Part shown: in pieces, positions 1 through 6,631 of the stretch
How positions within the stretch are numbered: position 1 is the first letter of the stretch
How the letters are laid out: each line of letters opens with the position of its first letter
Source of the DNA: CAYMDS01 sp964653195
GTDB lineage: Bacteria; Patescibacteriota; Microgenomatia; Levybacterales; UBA12049
Length of the DNA stretch: 27,384 nt
Reading direction: 5' to 3'
NCBI GenBank assembly: GCA_964653195.1
Contig: CAZZCX010000017.1
Coordinates: forward strand, 1-27,384
Made by a program: the position numbers and the translations under genes
Notes under the pieces: model-generated
The model's database searches: none
The model's input: the letters and a program-made list of their open reading frames with translations, nothing else
Told to the model about the DNA's origin: nothing

Positions 1-1
1 G

Positions 2-72
2 CTGCGGGACATGGATTCGAACCATGATGAAAGGATTCAGAGTCCTCTATCCTACCATTAGATGATCCCGCA
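2..72 (-). tRNA. tRNA-Gln (anticodon CUG)
   Basis: Read on the minus strand this folds as a full cloverleaf of 71 nt. The 7-bp acceptor stem pairs TGCGGGA with TCCCGCA. The T arm is CATGG-TTCGAAT-CCATG. The anticodon arm is GAGGA-CTCTGAA-TCCTT, which gives anticodon CUG. The U1-A72 pair is a known tRNA-Gln identity feature. The discriminator is G and one further C is visible, so whether CCA is encoded cannot be told from this window. No glutaminyl-tRNA synthetase is seen here but a GluRS is, so charging by misacylation and amidation is likely (inference). Confidence 0.93.
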
Positions 73-88
73 CTATTGCTACAAGTTA

Positions 89-349
89 TTAAGTAAATGT
101 TAAACTATCCTCAATTTTTTCTTTTAGTACTTCTCGTCCATATCCAGACTTATAAAACGTTTCCTGCTTAGTGGCGTCTTTTTTTGACAAAAAAGCTTCA
201 TAAAAAATAAGCTTATATGGTCTGTTCTTCTTTGTGTATTCACCCCCTAAGCCATTGTTGTGAACTTCAACTCTTTGTTTCAAATCACTTGTTGAACCAA
301 TATATAAAGTCCCATTTTTCAAACTCAATAATACATATGTATAGAACAT
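89..349 (-). CDS. GIY-YIG endonuclease domain mini-protein (UPF0213-like)
   Basis: A single GIY-YIG nuclease domain of 86 aa, the usual size for stand-alone UvrC-like mini-nucleases. The family pattern is visible: FYTYVLL and LYIGSTSD (the GIY-YIG strands), DLKQR with the catalytic Arg, HNNG, and a Glu in TKQE. An upstream in-frame ATG at 370 exists, but it lies in the loop of a hairpin and adds seven residues unlike the family, so the ATG at 349 is preferred. The gene sits 16 nt upstream of tRNA-Gln on the same strand, and directly behind it are two inverted hairpins and a tRNA 5' fragment. The biological role of such proteins is unknown. Mobility linked to the hairpins is a hypothesis. Confidence 0.85.
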   Translation of the reverse strand: MFYTYVLLSLKNGTLYIGSTSDLKQRVEVHNNGLGGEYTKKNRPYKLIFYEAFLSKKDATKQETFYKSGYGREVLKEKIEDSLTFT

Positions 350-360
350 ATATAAATATC

Positions 361-393
361 CCTGCCTCATCGGCAGGTCGCCGAAGAGGCGAC
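361..393. repeat. Pair of inverted REP-like hairpins
   Basis: Two perfect 6-bp hairpins with 5-nt loops share one base at 377. The first is CCTGCC-TCATC-GGCAGG (361-377) and the second GTCGCC-GAAGA-GGCGAC (377-393). The reverse complement of the first core (TGCCGATGAGGCA) matches the second core (CGCCGAAGAGGCG) except for a compensated outer base pair and one loop base. They are therefore two inverted copies of one palindromic unit, the arrangement of a REP doublet. They lie directly before the GIY-YIG start and are GC-rich in an AT-rich region. Confidence 0.7.
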
Positions 394-413
394 TACCATT
401 AGACGACTCGGCA
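393..413 (-). other. tRNA 5'-end fragment (tRNA-Gln-like remnant)
   Basis: On the minus strand these 21 nt match the first 21 nt of the tRNA-Gln at 2-72 at 17 positions, including the whole D-loop block TCTAATGGTAG. The match stops where the hairpin pair begins, and no anticodon or T arm follows, so this cannot be a working tRNA. The acceptor half (TGCCGAG) cannot pair well with the 3' end of the intact tRNA, which argues against a split or intron-containing gene. It is best read as a remnant of a related tRNA gene broken by insertion or deletion. Confidence 0.6.
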
Positions 414-454
414 AAGTAAGGTAATTGTACTAAAACGAGGGTGAAATTGCTATT

Positions 455-1060
455 TTATGCTCTGCCTTTTTGGAGTTGAATCATCATAATAAGTCCCAGT
501 AAGCAGCTCAATTCATCATCCTGATTTAGATTCGAATCCGATACTTCAATTTTGAACTGCCTTTCAAAGAAACTGGATATCTTAGTAAGCTTCATGACTA
601 TTTGATTGGTTTCTTTATTTATTACGTCATATGAAGGGTGAAAGACATAACCGCTGAACCAGCCTAGAATTGGAATTTGACTAAATAAAAAATCTACAAG
701 GCGAACCCAGGGATCAGTCTCCGTAATAGTAAATTTCAAATTATTTGTTTTATCGAAAATATTATAAGTAGCTCTTGTGATCGTTTTAAGCCCTTCTTGT
801 TTTATTGAGCCTAGTGAATTAGTGTCATTTGATCCATTATAAAAATAATATTGTGCGCCAAAATCAATTACCTGGGATGTTTTTATATTATAAATTTGGT
901 TTTTTTCAGTTTGATTATTGAATATTTTGATACTTTCTCGTAGTGCAAATAGTTTCTGCTCTATATACATTATTTCCTTATCAGAATTATCGGTTATAGA
1001 AAATTTGGGTGAAAGCGCTACCAGCTTGAAGCGAATTTGGAGAGGATATTGAAATAGCAT
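455..1060 (-). CDS. LURP-one-related / scramblase-like (Tubby-fold) protein
   Basis: A 201-aa protein with no signal peptide. Its start, YPLQIRFKLVALSPKFSITDNSDKEIMYIEQK, is followed by LRESIKIFN. This resembles the repeated strand pattern of LURP-one-related and phospholipid scramblase-like proteins, which share the Tubby C-terminal barrel. A later hydrophobic stretch (about residues 122-140, FLFSQIPILGWFSGYVF) would be the central helix of such a barrel. The family assignment rests on pattern only and the cellular role is unknown. It has its own promoter (1073-1101) and lies downstream of the GNAT gene on the same strand. Confidence 0.55.
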   Translation of the reverse strand: MLFQYPLQIRFKLVALSPKFSITDNSDKEIMYIEQKLFALRESIKIFNNQTEKNQIYNIKTSQVIDFGAQYYFYNGSNDTNSLGSIKQEGLKTITRATYNIFDKTNNLKFTITETDPWVRLVDFLFSQIPILGWFSGYVFHPSYDVINKETNQIVMKLTKISSFFERQFKIEVSDSNLNQDDELSCLLGLIMMIQLQKGRA

Positions 1061-1072
1061 ATGACTTATTCA

Positions 1073-1101
1073 ATAGTACATTTAATTTGACCAAGAGTAA
1101 A
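1073..1101 (-). promoter_or_regulatory. Promoter of the LURP-one-like gene
   Basis: Minus-strand TTTACT (1096-1101) and TACTAT (1073-1078) are separated by 17 bp. The -10 box ends 12 nt before the ATG at 1060, so the leader would be only a few nucleotides long. No Shine-Dalgarno is present. Confidence 0.5.
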
Positions 1102-1106
1102 GTTGT

Positions 1107-1619
1107 TTACTTAGTATTTATCCAATATCTCAGCTTTGGGGTTTTTCCGTCTGTTGATAGATAGGTATTTTCAAGTTTTCCGCCTTGTGATTCTATGATC
1201 TTTTTTGATCCAAAATTATCCACATCACAAGTCACCAAAGCTTTATAGATACCCAGCCCCTTTGCTTTTATGAGTCCAAGCTCTAAAATTTTTCGTCCAT
1301 AACCTTTTTTTCTTTGCGTTGGTCTTATGTAATAGCCGATATGTCCACCTTCTTCAAGTAAACTTTTTGTTAGTGTATGCCTTATCTGTACTCTACCAAT
1401 AAATTCATTTTTATCTATGAGCCAAAAAGTACTGGCAGGTACATATCCATTAGGTAAATGATCCCCCATGCTTTGACTTAAAAGTGTTTTTACAAAATCA
1501 GCAAATGACTGTCCTGCTTGGGGCTTTGCAAGTGTTGTATCCAGATTCTCTTCATCGGATTCTATAACAGCCTGTAAGTAACTTTCTTCATATCTAGTAT
1601 TGGGACTTTTAAGTTGCAT
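1107..1619 (-). CDS. GNAT-family N-acetyltransferase
   Basis: A GNAT acetyltransferase of about 170 aa that would move an acetyl group from acetyl-CoA to an unknown amine. The acetyl-CoA motif is clear: GGHIGYYIRPTQRKKGYGRKIL, in which RKKGYG is the Q/RxxGxG/A pyrophosphate loop. It is followed by LVTCDVDNFGSKKIIESQGG, the usual motif-B end. Length and order fit the COG3981-type predicted acetyltransferases. An ATG at 1646 would extend the protein by nine residues, but a -10 box (1626-1631) lies inside that extension, so 1619 is chosen. The gene is divergent from the TipA-like regulator and shares its operator region, so joint control by the regulator is plausible (inference). Confidence 0.85.
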   Translation of the reverse strand: MQLKSPNTRYEESYLQAVIESDEENLDTTLAKPQAGQSFADFVKTLLSQSMGDHLPNGYVPASTFWLIDKNEFIGRVQIRHTLTKSLLEEGGHIGYYIRPTQRKKGYGRKILELGLIKAKGLGIYKALVTCDVDNFGSKKIIESQGGKLENTYLSTDGKTPKLRYWINTK

Positions 1620-1625
1620 ATTTAT

Positions 1626-1631
1626 ATTATA
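1626..1631 (-). promoter_or_regulatory. -10 box of the GNAT gene
   Basis: A consensus TATAAT on the minus strand ends 6 nt before the ATG at 1619, so the mRNA should be leaderless. The expected -35 position falls on the operator palindrome at 1647-1659, which suggests the divergent regulator could act on this promoter too. Confidence 0.6.
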
Positions 1632-1639
1632 CACCCGCA

Positions 1640-1670
1640 TTGACATTAACGTTACGTTATAGTTTATAAT
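1640..1670 (+). promoter_or_regulatory. MerR-type promoter of the tipA-like gene with operator palindrome
   Basis: TTGACA (1640-1645) and TATAAT (1665-1670) are both consensus but are separated by 19 bp. This over-long spacer is the hallmark of promoters that MerR-family proteins activate by twisting the DNA. Within the spacer lies a perfect 13-bp palindrome, TAACGTTACGTTA (1647-1659). The -10 box ends 8 nt before the ATG at 1679, so the transcript should be leaderless or nearly so. Confidence 0.8.
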
Positions 1671-1678
1671 TCAAAATT

Positions 1679-2434
1679 ATGAATTACACCGTAAGTAAAT
1701 TGGCAAAATTGGCAGGAATTAGCGTACGGACTCTTCATTACTATGATGAAATAGGGCTTTTGAGGCCATCTTTGGTAAAAGAAAATAAATATCGATTTTA
1801 TAGTGAAAGTGAGTTAATAAAATTATCGCAGATATTATTTTTTAAAGAACTTGAATTTCCTTTAAATGAAATTATTCAAATTCTTAAATCCCCTGATTTT
1901 GATCAAATAGAGATTCTGAAAGACCAGCAAAAATTACTTTTACTTAAAGAAAAAAGAATAAATAAATTGATAAAGACAATAAACCGAACCGTTGAAAAAT
2001 TGAAAGGGGGTGAAAATATGAACACAGATGATTTATTTAAATCTTTTGAAGATGATGAATTAGTAGAAAATATGGAAGAGGCGAAAAAAAGATGGGGAGA
2101 AACTGATGCTTATAGACAGTCCATGGAAAGAGTTAAGAAATGGACAAAGAAGGATTATGAAAGAGTAAAAAAGCAAGGTGAAGAGTTCACAAAAAAGTTG
2201 GCTGAAGCTATGGATTTGGATATAAAAAGCACGCAAGTTCAAACACTTATTAAGAAACACCATGAAGGAGTAGAATATTTTTATTCATGTCCCGTTGAAA
2301 TGTATAGAGGGTTAGCAGATATGTATGTATCGGATCCTAGATTTGCAAAGTATTATAATAAATTCCGTCCTGGTTTAGCTGTTTGGCTTCGGGATGCGAT
2401 TTTATATTTTTGTGATAAAAATTTCAATAATTAG
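1679..2434 (+). CDS. TipA-like MerR-family regulator with drug-recognition (TipAS) domain
   Basis: A 251-aa two-part protein. Residues 1-70 are a MerR winged helix (YTVSKLAKLAGISVRTLHYYDEIGLL), followed by a dimerisation helix to about residue 110. Residues 114-251 form a TipAS-type domain, including HHEGVEYFYSCPVEMYRGLADMYVSDPRF and a C-terminal LRDAI helix. In actinobacterial TipA this domain binds thiopeptide antibiotics, and a Cys lies in the matching segment here (Cys204). Its promoter has the 19-bp MerR spacer. An internal ATG at 2018 (Met114) has a strong Shine-Dalgarno, so the ligand domain may also be made alone, as for TipAS. The stop overlaps that of the convergent nucleotidase (TTAG at 2431-2434). 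The ligand is unknown. Confidence 0.88.
   Translation: MNYTVSKLAKLAGISVRTLHYYDEIGLLRPSLVKENKYRFYSESELIKLSQILFFKELEFPLNEIIQILKSPDFDQIEILKDQQKLLLLKEKRINKLIKTINRTVEKLKGGENMNTDDLFKSFEDDELVENMEEAKKRWGETDAYRQSMERVKKWTKKDYERVKKQGEEFTKKLAEAMDLDIKSTQVQTLIKKHHEGVEYFYSCPVEMYRGLADMYVSDPRFAKYYNKFRPGLAVWLRDAILYFCDKNFNN
2003..2020 (+). promoter_or_regulatory. Strong internal ribosome binding site for a short TipAS-like product
   Basis: AAAGGGGGTG (2003-2012) lies 5 nt before an in-frame ATG (2018-2020, Met114) exactly at the boundary between the MerR half and the ligand-binding half. It can pair across nine or ten bases with the 16S anti-Shine-Dalgarno, allowing one G-U pair. Most other starts in the window have no Shine-Dalgarno at all. 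The product would be 138 aa. Confidence 0.65.
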
Positions 2435-3009
2435 GCAAGATTTTTTACGATTTCCTTCCAGGAGTTTACCCTTGTAATATATTCATTATTTTGCATTTCA
2501 GTATTCCATGGTCTCGTAAATAATAATACCCGGATATTATTTGACGCACAGTCTAAGGCATTTACTGGTGCGTCATCAATAATTAAATTTATATTTAATT
2601 TTTTACAGATATCAGATTTTTTTAATTTGGATATATTGTGAGGAGTATATTGATTCGTGAAATAAGTAATAAAATTATAATTTGGCAAATAATGCTTAAT
2701 CCATCTTTTTGTTTTTTGTTCTAAAAAAGTCGGTCTTGATGTAATGAAGCTAATCGTATGTTTTTTAGATATTTTTTTTATGCCATCTATCGCACCTTCA
2801 ATAGGTAGAAGCAGCTCCATAAAATTTGAACCATAAAAATCGTAAACTCTTTTCATAGCCTCTTCAGGTGTACAGCCCCATATCTTATCTAAATCCCATC
2901 TATTGTGGTCTTCATAAACGAAATTAGTATTAAATTTATTATTATGGTAACTTATAAGTCCGTCCATAATTGCGACGGTAACATCATCAAGATCTACAGC
3001 AATATTCAT
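2431..3009 (-). CDS. 5'(3')-deoxyribonucleotidase-like HAD phosphatase (NT5C type)
   Basis: A 192-aa HAD-family phosphatase. The N-terminal MNIAVDLDD carries the nucleophile and acid pair (Asp6, Asp8). ISFITSRP (about residues 86-93) is motif II, and LIIDDAP (about 143-149) supplies the motif III/IV acidic residues. The cap includes HNRWDLDKIWGC. This pattern fits the cytosolic 5'-deoxynucleotidase (NT5C) family, which dephosphorylates nucleoside monophosphates, though exact substrates cannot be read from sequence. It is the last gene of the gltX operon, 3 nt after dgkA. Its stop overlaps the stop of the convergent regulator. Confidence 0.75.
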   Translation of the reverse strand: MNIAVDLDDVTVAIMDGLISYHNNKFNTNFVYEDHNRWDLDKIWGCTPEEAMKRVYDFYGSNFMELLLPIEGAIDGIKKISKKHTISFITSRPTFLEQKTKRWIKHYLPNYNFITYFTNQYTPHNISKLKKSDICKKLNINLIIDDAPVNALDCASNNIRVLLFTRPWNTEMQNNEYITRVNSWKEIVKNLA

Positions 3010-3012
3010 AAA

Positions 3013-3387
3013 TTAGAGTTGTCTGAGAATTCTTAATATATATGGGAGGAAGATAAGAAGTCCCACAATGAGTGAGCCAGCAGCAGTAAGAAATACCATC
3101 CCGGCAGCTACATCTTTAGCAATTTTCGCATCTTCTCTATGTTCTTTAATTATAAGATCCACCATTCTTTCAATTGCAGTATTTATCATCTCAGTGATCA
3201 TGACAAGTAAAATCATAATACCCAGAATACCCATTTCAAATGGATTTACTTTTAAGACAATACTCATTATCACCACTATTACACCTACGAAAAAATGAAT
3301 TCTTAAATTTTGATCTCTTTTAAAAGAGTGCTCCAAGCCTTCAAAAGCATGGCCGAATGACTTCATGAGTCTACTGGTTTCAATCAT
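3013..3387 (-). CDS. dgkA: Diacylglycerol kinase / undecaprenol kinase (DgkA family)
   Basis: A 124-aa membrane kinase with three predicted transmembrane helices (about 31-46, 52-70, 97-120), the size of Gram-positive UdpK/DgkA. The family signature EMINTAIERMVDL is at residues 66-78, with Glu66 and Glu73 as the Mg-ATP-binding and catalytic region, followed by KDVAAGMV (91-98). In bacteria with a Gram-positive-like envelope this family phosphorylates undecaprenol to the C55 lipid carrier. Its ATG overlaps the TGA stop of the upstream PAP2-like gene (ATGA, 3384-3387), so the two are probably translationally coupled. Both would then act on polyprenyl phosphates. Confidence 0.9.
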   Translation of the reverse strand: MIETSRLMKSFGHAFEGLEHSFKRDQNLRIHFFVGVIVVIMSIVLKVNPFEMGILGIMILLVMITEMINTAIERMVDLIIKEHREDAKIAKDVAAGMVFLTAAGSLIVGLLIFLPYILRILRQL

Positions 3388-3974
3388 ATAGGAAATAGAT
3401 TAGTGTATTTTAACAGAATATACATAAATACAGTAAGTATAATTCCGAGGAAAAATCCAGCTATTACTTCAGGTACAGAGTGACGTTTGATTTTTATCCT
3501 TGACCAGGCAACTATCGGGATAATTAAAAGTATTAAAAAAGGAAGATAATATAGTCTGACGATGGTTAGACAAACAGCGGTTATTGAGCATACATGAAGG
3601 GAGGCTTTAATGCGGGTGTTTATTAAAGTCGCCAGAACTATCCCCAGCATAATTCCCCATACACTGACAAAAAGTACCAAGGGAGCTCTTAGATAGAATA
3701 GGCTTATAAGGTATATTGCAGTAATTCCTGCGATAACTGCAAAAAGCAATGGACGCTGTTCCCTTTTTGAGACATCCATATCTGAAAAGACCTTATTTTT
3801 TACTTCATAAATTACAAATATTCCAGCTAGAACAAGGAAAATCAAAGAAAAAAGTGTCCATTTAAACGCAAGCAGATGACCGTATCCAAATCGGAATATC
3901 AAAAGATAGGGAATAGGAAAAAGAATAAAAATCGGATTCGTGACAAAAGATATAACTCGTGCAACTCGCTTCAT
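3384..3974 (-). CDS. PAP2-superfamily membrane phosphatase (polyprenyl or lipid phosphate)
   Basis: An integral membrane protein of 196 aa with about six hydrophobic helices. Three PAP2 motifs can be traced: KREQRP (70-75, shortened motif 1), SLH (125-127, in place of PSGH) and SRIKIKRHSVPE (158-169, SRx5H followed by Glu rather than Asp). The order and spacing are right, but motifs 1 and 2 are non-standard. It may dephosphorylate a lipid pyrophosphate. An upstream ATG at 4034 would overlap gltX by 47 nt, so the ATG at 3974, 13 nt after the gltX stop, is chosen. The overlap with dgkA suggests a lipid-carrier recycling pair. Confidence 0.7.
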   Translation of the reverse strand: MKRVARVISFVTNPIFILFPIPYLLIFRFGYGHLLAFKWTLFSLIFLVLAGIFVIYEVKNKVFSDMDVSKREQRPLLFAVIAGITAIYLISLFYLRAPLVLFVSVWGIMLGIVLATLINTRIKASLHVCSITAVCLTIVRLYYLPFLILLIIPIVAWSRIKIKRHSVPEVIAGFFLGIILTVFMYILLKYTNLFPI

Positions 3975-3987
3975 ATAATAACTTAAA

Positions 3988-5388
3988 CTAGATACTAACC
4001 CTCTCCAGGGTTTTGTCTTTACCAAGTATCTCAAGCGATTCAGGCAAAGGCAATCCCTTCTCTTTTCCTGTAAATATGTAATACAGTACAGGCATTCTTA
4101 TGCCGTATTTCTGTAAAACTAATTTTAGAACAGTCAGAATATTCTCTTTTTGCCAATTTGAAATTTTGGATAACTCTTCATTTAACTCAATACGTATTTC
4201 ATTTTCTTTTTCATTCCTAACGAGATTTTGTGGTGGAGAGAACAAGTGTCCGGCAAGAATCTCAAAATCAGCCAAAGTTTGCATTCTGTCGCGAATAAGA
4301 GGAAATAATTTTTCAAGCAAAATATGTACATCTTCTTGTGATAACTTTTGAAATAAATTCGGATAAAAATTAATTATTTTTTCTGCTAACTCAACTTGTG
4401 ATAAATTTTGAATGTATTGCTGATTAACCCAGATCAGTTTTTGAATATCAAAACGGGCACCTTGTGAAGTTATTTGAGTCATCTCAAAAAGCTTTATGAA
4501 TTCATTTAAATCATAGATCTCTTTTCCTTCCGGATGATTCCAGACAATATTTGATAAGTAGTTTAATACTGCTTCAGGCAAGAAGCCTCCGATTTTATAA
4601 TAATCGACAGATGCATGTCCGTGTCTTTTAGATAGTTTGCCTTTACCGTCGGTATTTAATATTAAAGGTAAATGTGCATGTTTTGGCATTTCCCATCCGA
4701 AGTATTCATAAAGCAAAACATGTTTTGGGGTAGAGGAGATCCATTCTCTTCCTCGAAACACATGCGAAATATTCATTAAATGATCATCAACTACAACTCC
4801 CAAATGATAGGTGGGGAATCCGTCTGATTTCAGTATTACCTGATCATCTATCGCTTTGCTTTCAAACTCTACATCTCCTATTATAAGATCTTTAAATTTT
4901 ATCTTTCTATTGTCTGGAATTTTCATTCTTACTACATAGCTCATTCTTGAGGCTAAATTTTTATTAATTTCATCTTCACCTAATGCTCGACATAATCTGT
5001 CATACATAGGAGGAATTTTCTTCTCTATTTGGATAGCCCGCATATTTTCAAGTCTATCTTTACTGCAGAAGCAGTAATATGCGTATTTTTTATGTATCAA
5101 TTCGTCTACATGTTTTCTATAAATTTCCAATCTTTCAGATTGTCTATAAGGACCAAGATTTCCAGGTTTTATCGGACTTTCGTCCGGATTTAATCCGAAC
5201 CATCTCAATGATTCATAAATTACTTCTTCTGCCCCCTCCACGTACCTAGCTCGATCTGTATCCTCAATGCGAAGTATGAATTCGCCATTCAGTTTTTTGG
5301 CAAATGAAAAATCAAATAAAACTTGATAAATAGTTCCGATATGCGGAAACCCAGTAGGACTTGGAGCGATGCGAGTTCGTATTTTCAT
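3988..5388 (-). CDS. gltX: Glutamyl-tRNA synthetase
   Basis: A class I glutamyl-tRNA synthetase of 466 aa, the normal bacterial length, attaching Glu to tRNA. The HIGH motif is PSPTGFPHIGT (9-19, with HIG at 16-18), and the KMSKS equivalent is KLSKR (251-255). IEDTD (41-45), YCFCS (105-109) and FRGREW (211-216) are typical GluRS blocks. With tRNA-Gln present and no GlnRS seen, this enzyme may also make Glu-tRNA-Gln for amidation. That is inference, and discrimination cannot be judged here. It is the first gene of the operon gltX, PAP2-like, dgkA, nucleotidase. A TATAAG box 7 nt before the ATG suggests a leaderless mRNA. Confidence 0.96.
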   Translation of the reverse strand: MKIRTRIAPSPTGFPHIGTIYQVLFDFSFAKKLNGEFILRIEDTDRARYVEGAEEVIYESLRWFGLNPDESPIKPGNLGPYRQSERLEIYRKHVDELIHKKYAYYCFCSKDRLENMRAIQIEKKIPPMYDRLCRALGEDEINKNLASRMSYVVRMKIPDNRKIKFKDLIIGDVEFESKAIDDQVILKSDGFPTYHLGVVVDDHLMNISHVFRGREWISSTPKHVLLYEYFGWEMPKHAHLPLILNTDGKGKLSKRHGHASVDYYKIGGFLPEAVLNYLSNIVWNHPEGKEIYDLNEFIKLFEMTQITSQGARFDIQKLIWVNQQYIQNLSQVELAEKIINFYPNLFQKLSQEDVHILLEKLFPLIRDRMQTLADFEILAGHLFSPPQNLVRNEKENEIRIELNEELSKISNWQKENILTVLKLVLQKYGIRMPVLYYIFTGKEKGLPLPESLEILGKDKTLERVSI

Positions 5389-5395
5389 TTTTTTA

Positions 5396-5401
5396 CTTAT
5401 A
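5396..5401 (-). promoter_or_regulatory. -10 box of gltX
   Basis: TATAAG on the minus strand is followed by 7 nt (TAAAAAA) and the gltX ATG, leaving no room for a Shine-Dalgarno. No convincing -35 box was found. Confidence 0.45.
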
Positions 5402-5441
5402 GGGATGAGCTACACATGATAAATCACTTACGTAATTCCTT

Positions 5442-5467
5442 AAGGAAGCACCAACTGGTGCGTCCTT
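5442..5467. promoter_or_regulatory. Imperfect palindrome between divergent genes
   Basis: AAGGA-a-GCACC, loop AACT, GGTGC-g-TCCTT: ten base pairs with one mismatch. No T-run follows on either strand, so it is not a classical terminator. It lies between gltX and the divergent gene at 5505 and touches the -35 region of the latter, so it may be an operator. Confidence 0.35.
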
Positions 5468-5495
5468 GCATTATAACTTAGCCATTCTTTATACT
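5466..5495 (+). promoter_or_regulatory. Promoter of the membrane-anchored hypothetical gene
   Basis: TTGCAT (5466-5471) and TATACT (5490-5495) are separated by 18 bp. The -10 box ends 9 nt before the ATG at 5505, giving a nearly leaderless mRNA. An in-frame ATG at 5466 overlaps this promoter and is therefore unlikely to be used. Confidence 0.5.
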
Positions 5496-5504
5496 CAAGA
5501 TAGT

Positions 5505-6620
5505 ATGACTCTTCATCAAACCACTGTCACGATTTTTAAAGGTATAAAGTGGTCAGCAATTTTAGGAGGTGTTCTGGTTTTACTGATAATGACTTTTAAT
5601 ATAGGAAGAATACTTTTACGAATCATAAACCCTCCACCTCCTGATTATCCTACAGTTGCTTTTGGTAAATTGCCTGCACTTTCATTTCCGGATCCTTTGA
5701 TCAATGAATCGTTTGTATATTCGATTAATACTATTTCAGGTTTATTGCCTGTTTTTCCCGATCGGGTGACTATACAGAGAATTGTCAATCCTACAATAAC
5801 TTTATCAAATGTAAGTAATGCACGATCGAAAGTAGGAAAAATTGGTTTTGAGAATTCAGGTGAGAACAAATTTAATGAGGAAGTTATAACTCCTACTTCA
5901 TATAAGTGGCAAAAAGTCACAAATGGGTTACTTAGAAGTATTACCATAAATACTGATACATATGATTTTAAATTGAGTAGTACTTACAGAACATATCCGC
6001 CTATTTTAAATCAGTCAGTTATAAGTGATGAGAAAAATATCAAAGCATTAACTTCGAAATTTCTGAGTAATATGGCATATGACATAACCGATATTGATCT
6101 GGAAAATGCCAAGTTACAATCATTTAAGCTTGGTAAAGGTGGTGCATTAGTTCCTGCTGAAAGTGTTTCTGCAACTCAAATATTTCGTTTAAACTTACAC
6201 CAAAAACCCATAAATGAACTTCCTGTATTTTATCCCGTGCATCCGAATTCATCTATTTATTTTCTATTTATGGCAAGAAGTCATGATGAAGACGACGTAT
6301 TGGAAGCGAATTTTACTCATCAAATTGTGGCTACTGAGTCAGCCACATACCCTATAAAGACTGCAGATGAGGCATTTGAAGAACTGAAGAAAGGAAATGG
6401 ATTTATTTCAAATTATTTCGGCACTGAAAGAAATATAGCCATAACGGATGTAACACTTGGTTACTTTTTCAGTGATGTAAGACAAGGTTATACTTTGCCT
6501 GTAGTTTTATTTCAGGGTAAAGGAGATTTCTTTGCTTTCGTACCAGCTTTGAAAGAAGCTTGTCTAACTACTAGCTCTGAAACGATAGATACTTGTCAGG
6601 GCAAAATTCTTAAAGAGTAG
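5505..6620 (+). CDS. Uncharacterised membrane-anchored protein
   Basis: A 371-aa protein I do not recognise with confidence. Residues 13-37 form one transmembrane helix, followed by a Pro-rich NPPPPDYP and a long domain predicted outside the cell. The C-terminal third contains YPIKTADEAFEEL, then ITDVTLGYFFSDVRQGYTLPVVLFQGKGDFFAFVPAL. This recalls the PepSY/YycI-like strand patterns of some Gram-positive envelope sensors, but the likeness is too weak to name it. The start at 5505 is chosen over 5466 because the promoter overlaps the earlier one. It stands alone, divergent from gltX and converging on the carboxypeptidase gene with an 11-nt gap. Confidence 0.8.
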   Translation: MTLHQTTVTIFKGIKWSAILGGVLVLLIMTFNIGRILLRIINPPPPDYPTVAFGKLPALSFPDPLINESFVYSINTISGLLPVFPDRVTIQRIVNPTITLSNVSNARSKVGKIGFENSGENKFNEEVITPTSYKWQKVTNGLLRSITINTDTYDFKLSSTYRTYPPILNQSVISDEKNIKALTSKFLSNMAYDITDIDLENAKLQSFKLGKGGALVPAESVSATQIFRLNLHQKPINELPVFYPVHPNSSIYFLFMARSHDEDDVLEANFTHQIVATESATYPIKTADEAFEELKKGNGFISNYFGTERNIAITDVTLGYFFSDVRQGYTLPVVLFQGKGDFFAFVPALKEACLTTSSETIDTCQGKILKE

Positions 6621-6631
6621 GCTAAAATTTA

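Noticed and set aside
2..413. A tRNA gene split by an intron carrying a GIY-YIG homing nuclease
   Set aside because: The tRNA at 2-72 is complete by itself, and the 5' fragment's acceptor strand does not pair with its 3' end.
5442..5467. Rho-independent terminator
   Set aside because: There is a stem but no T-run on either strand, and the position is between divergent genes.
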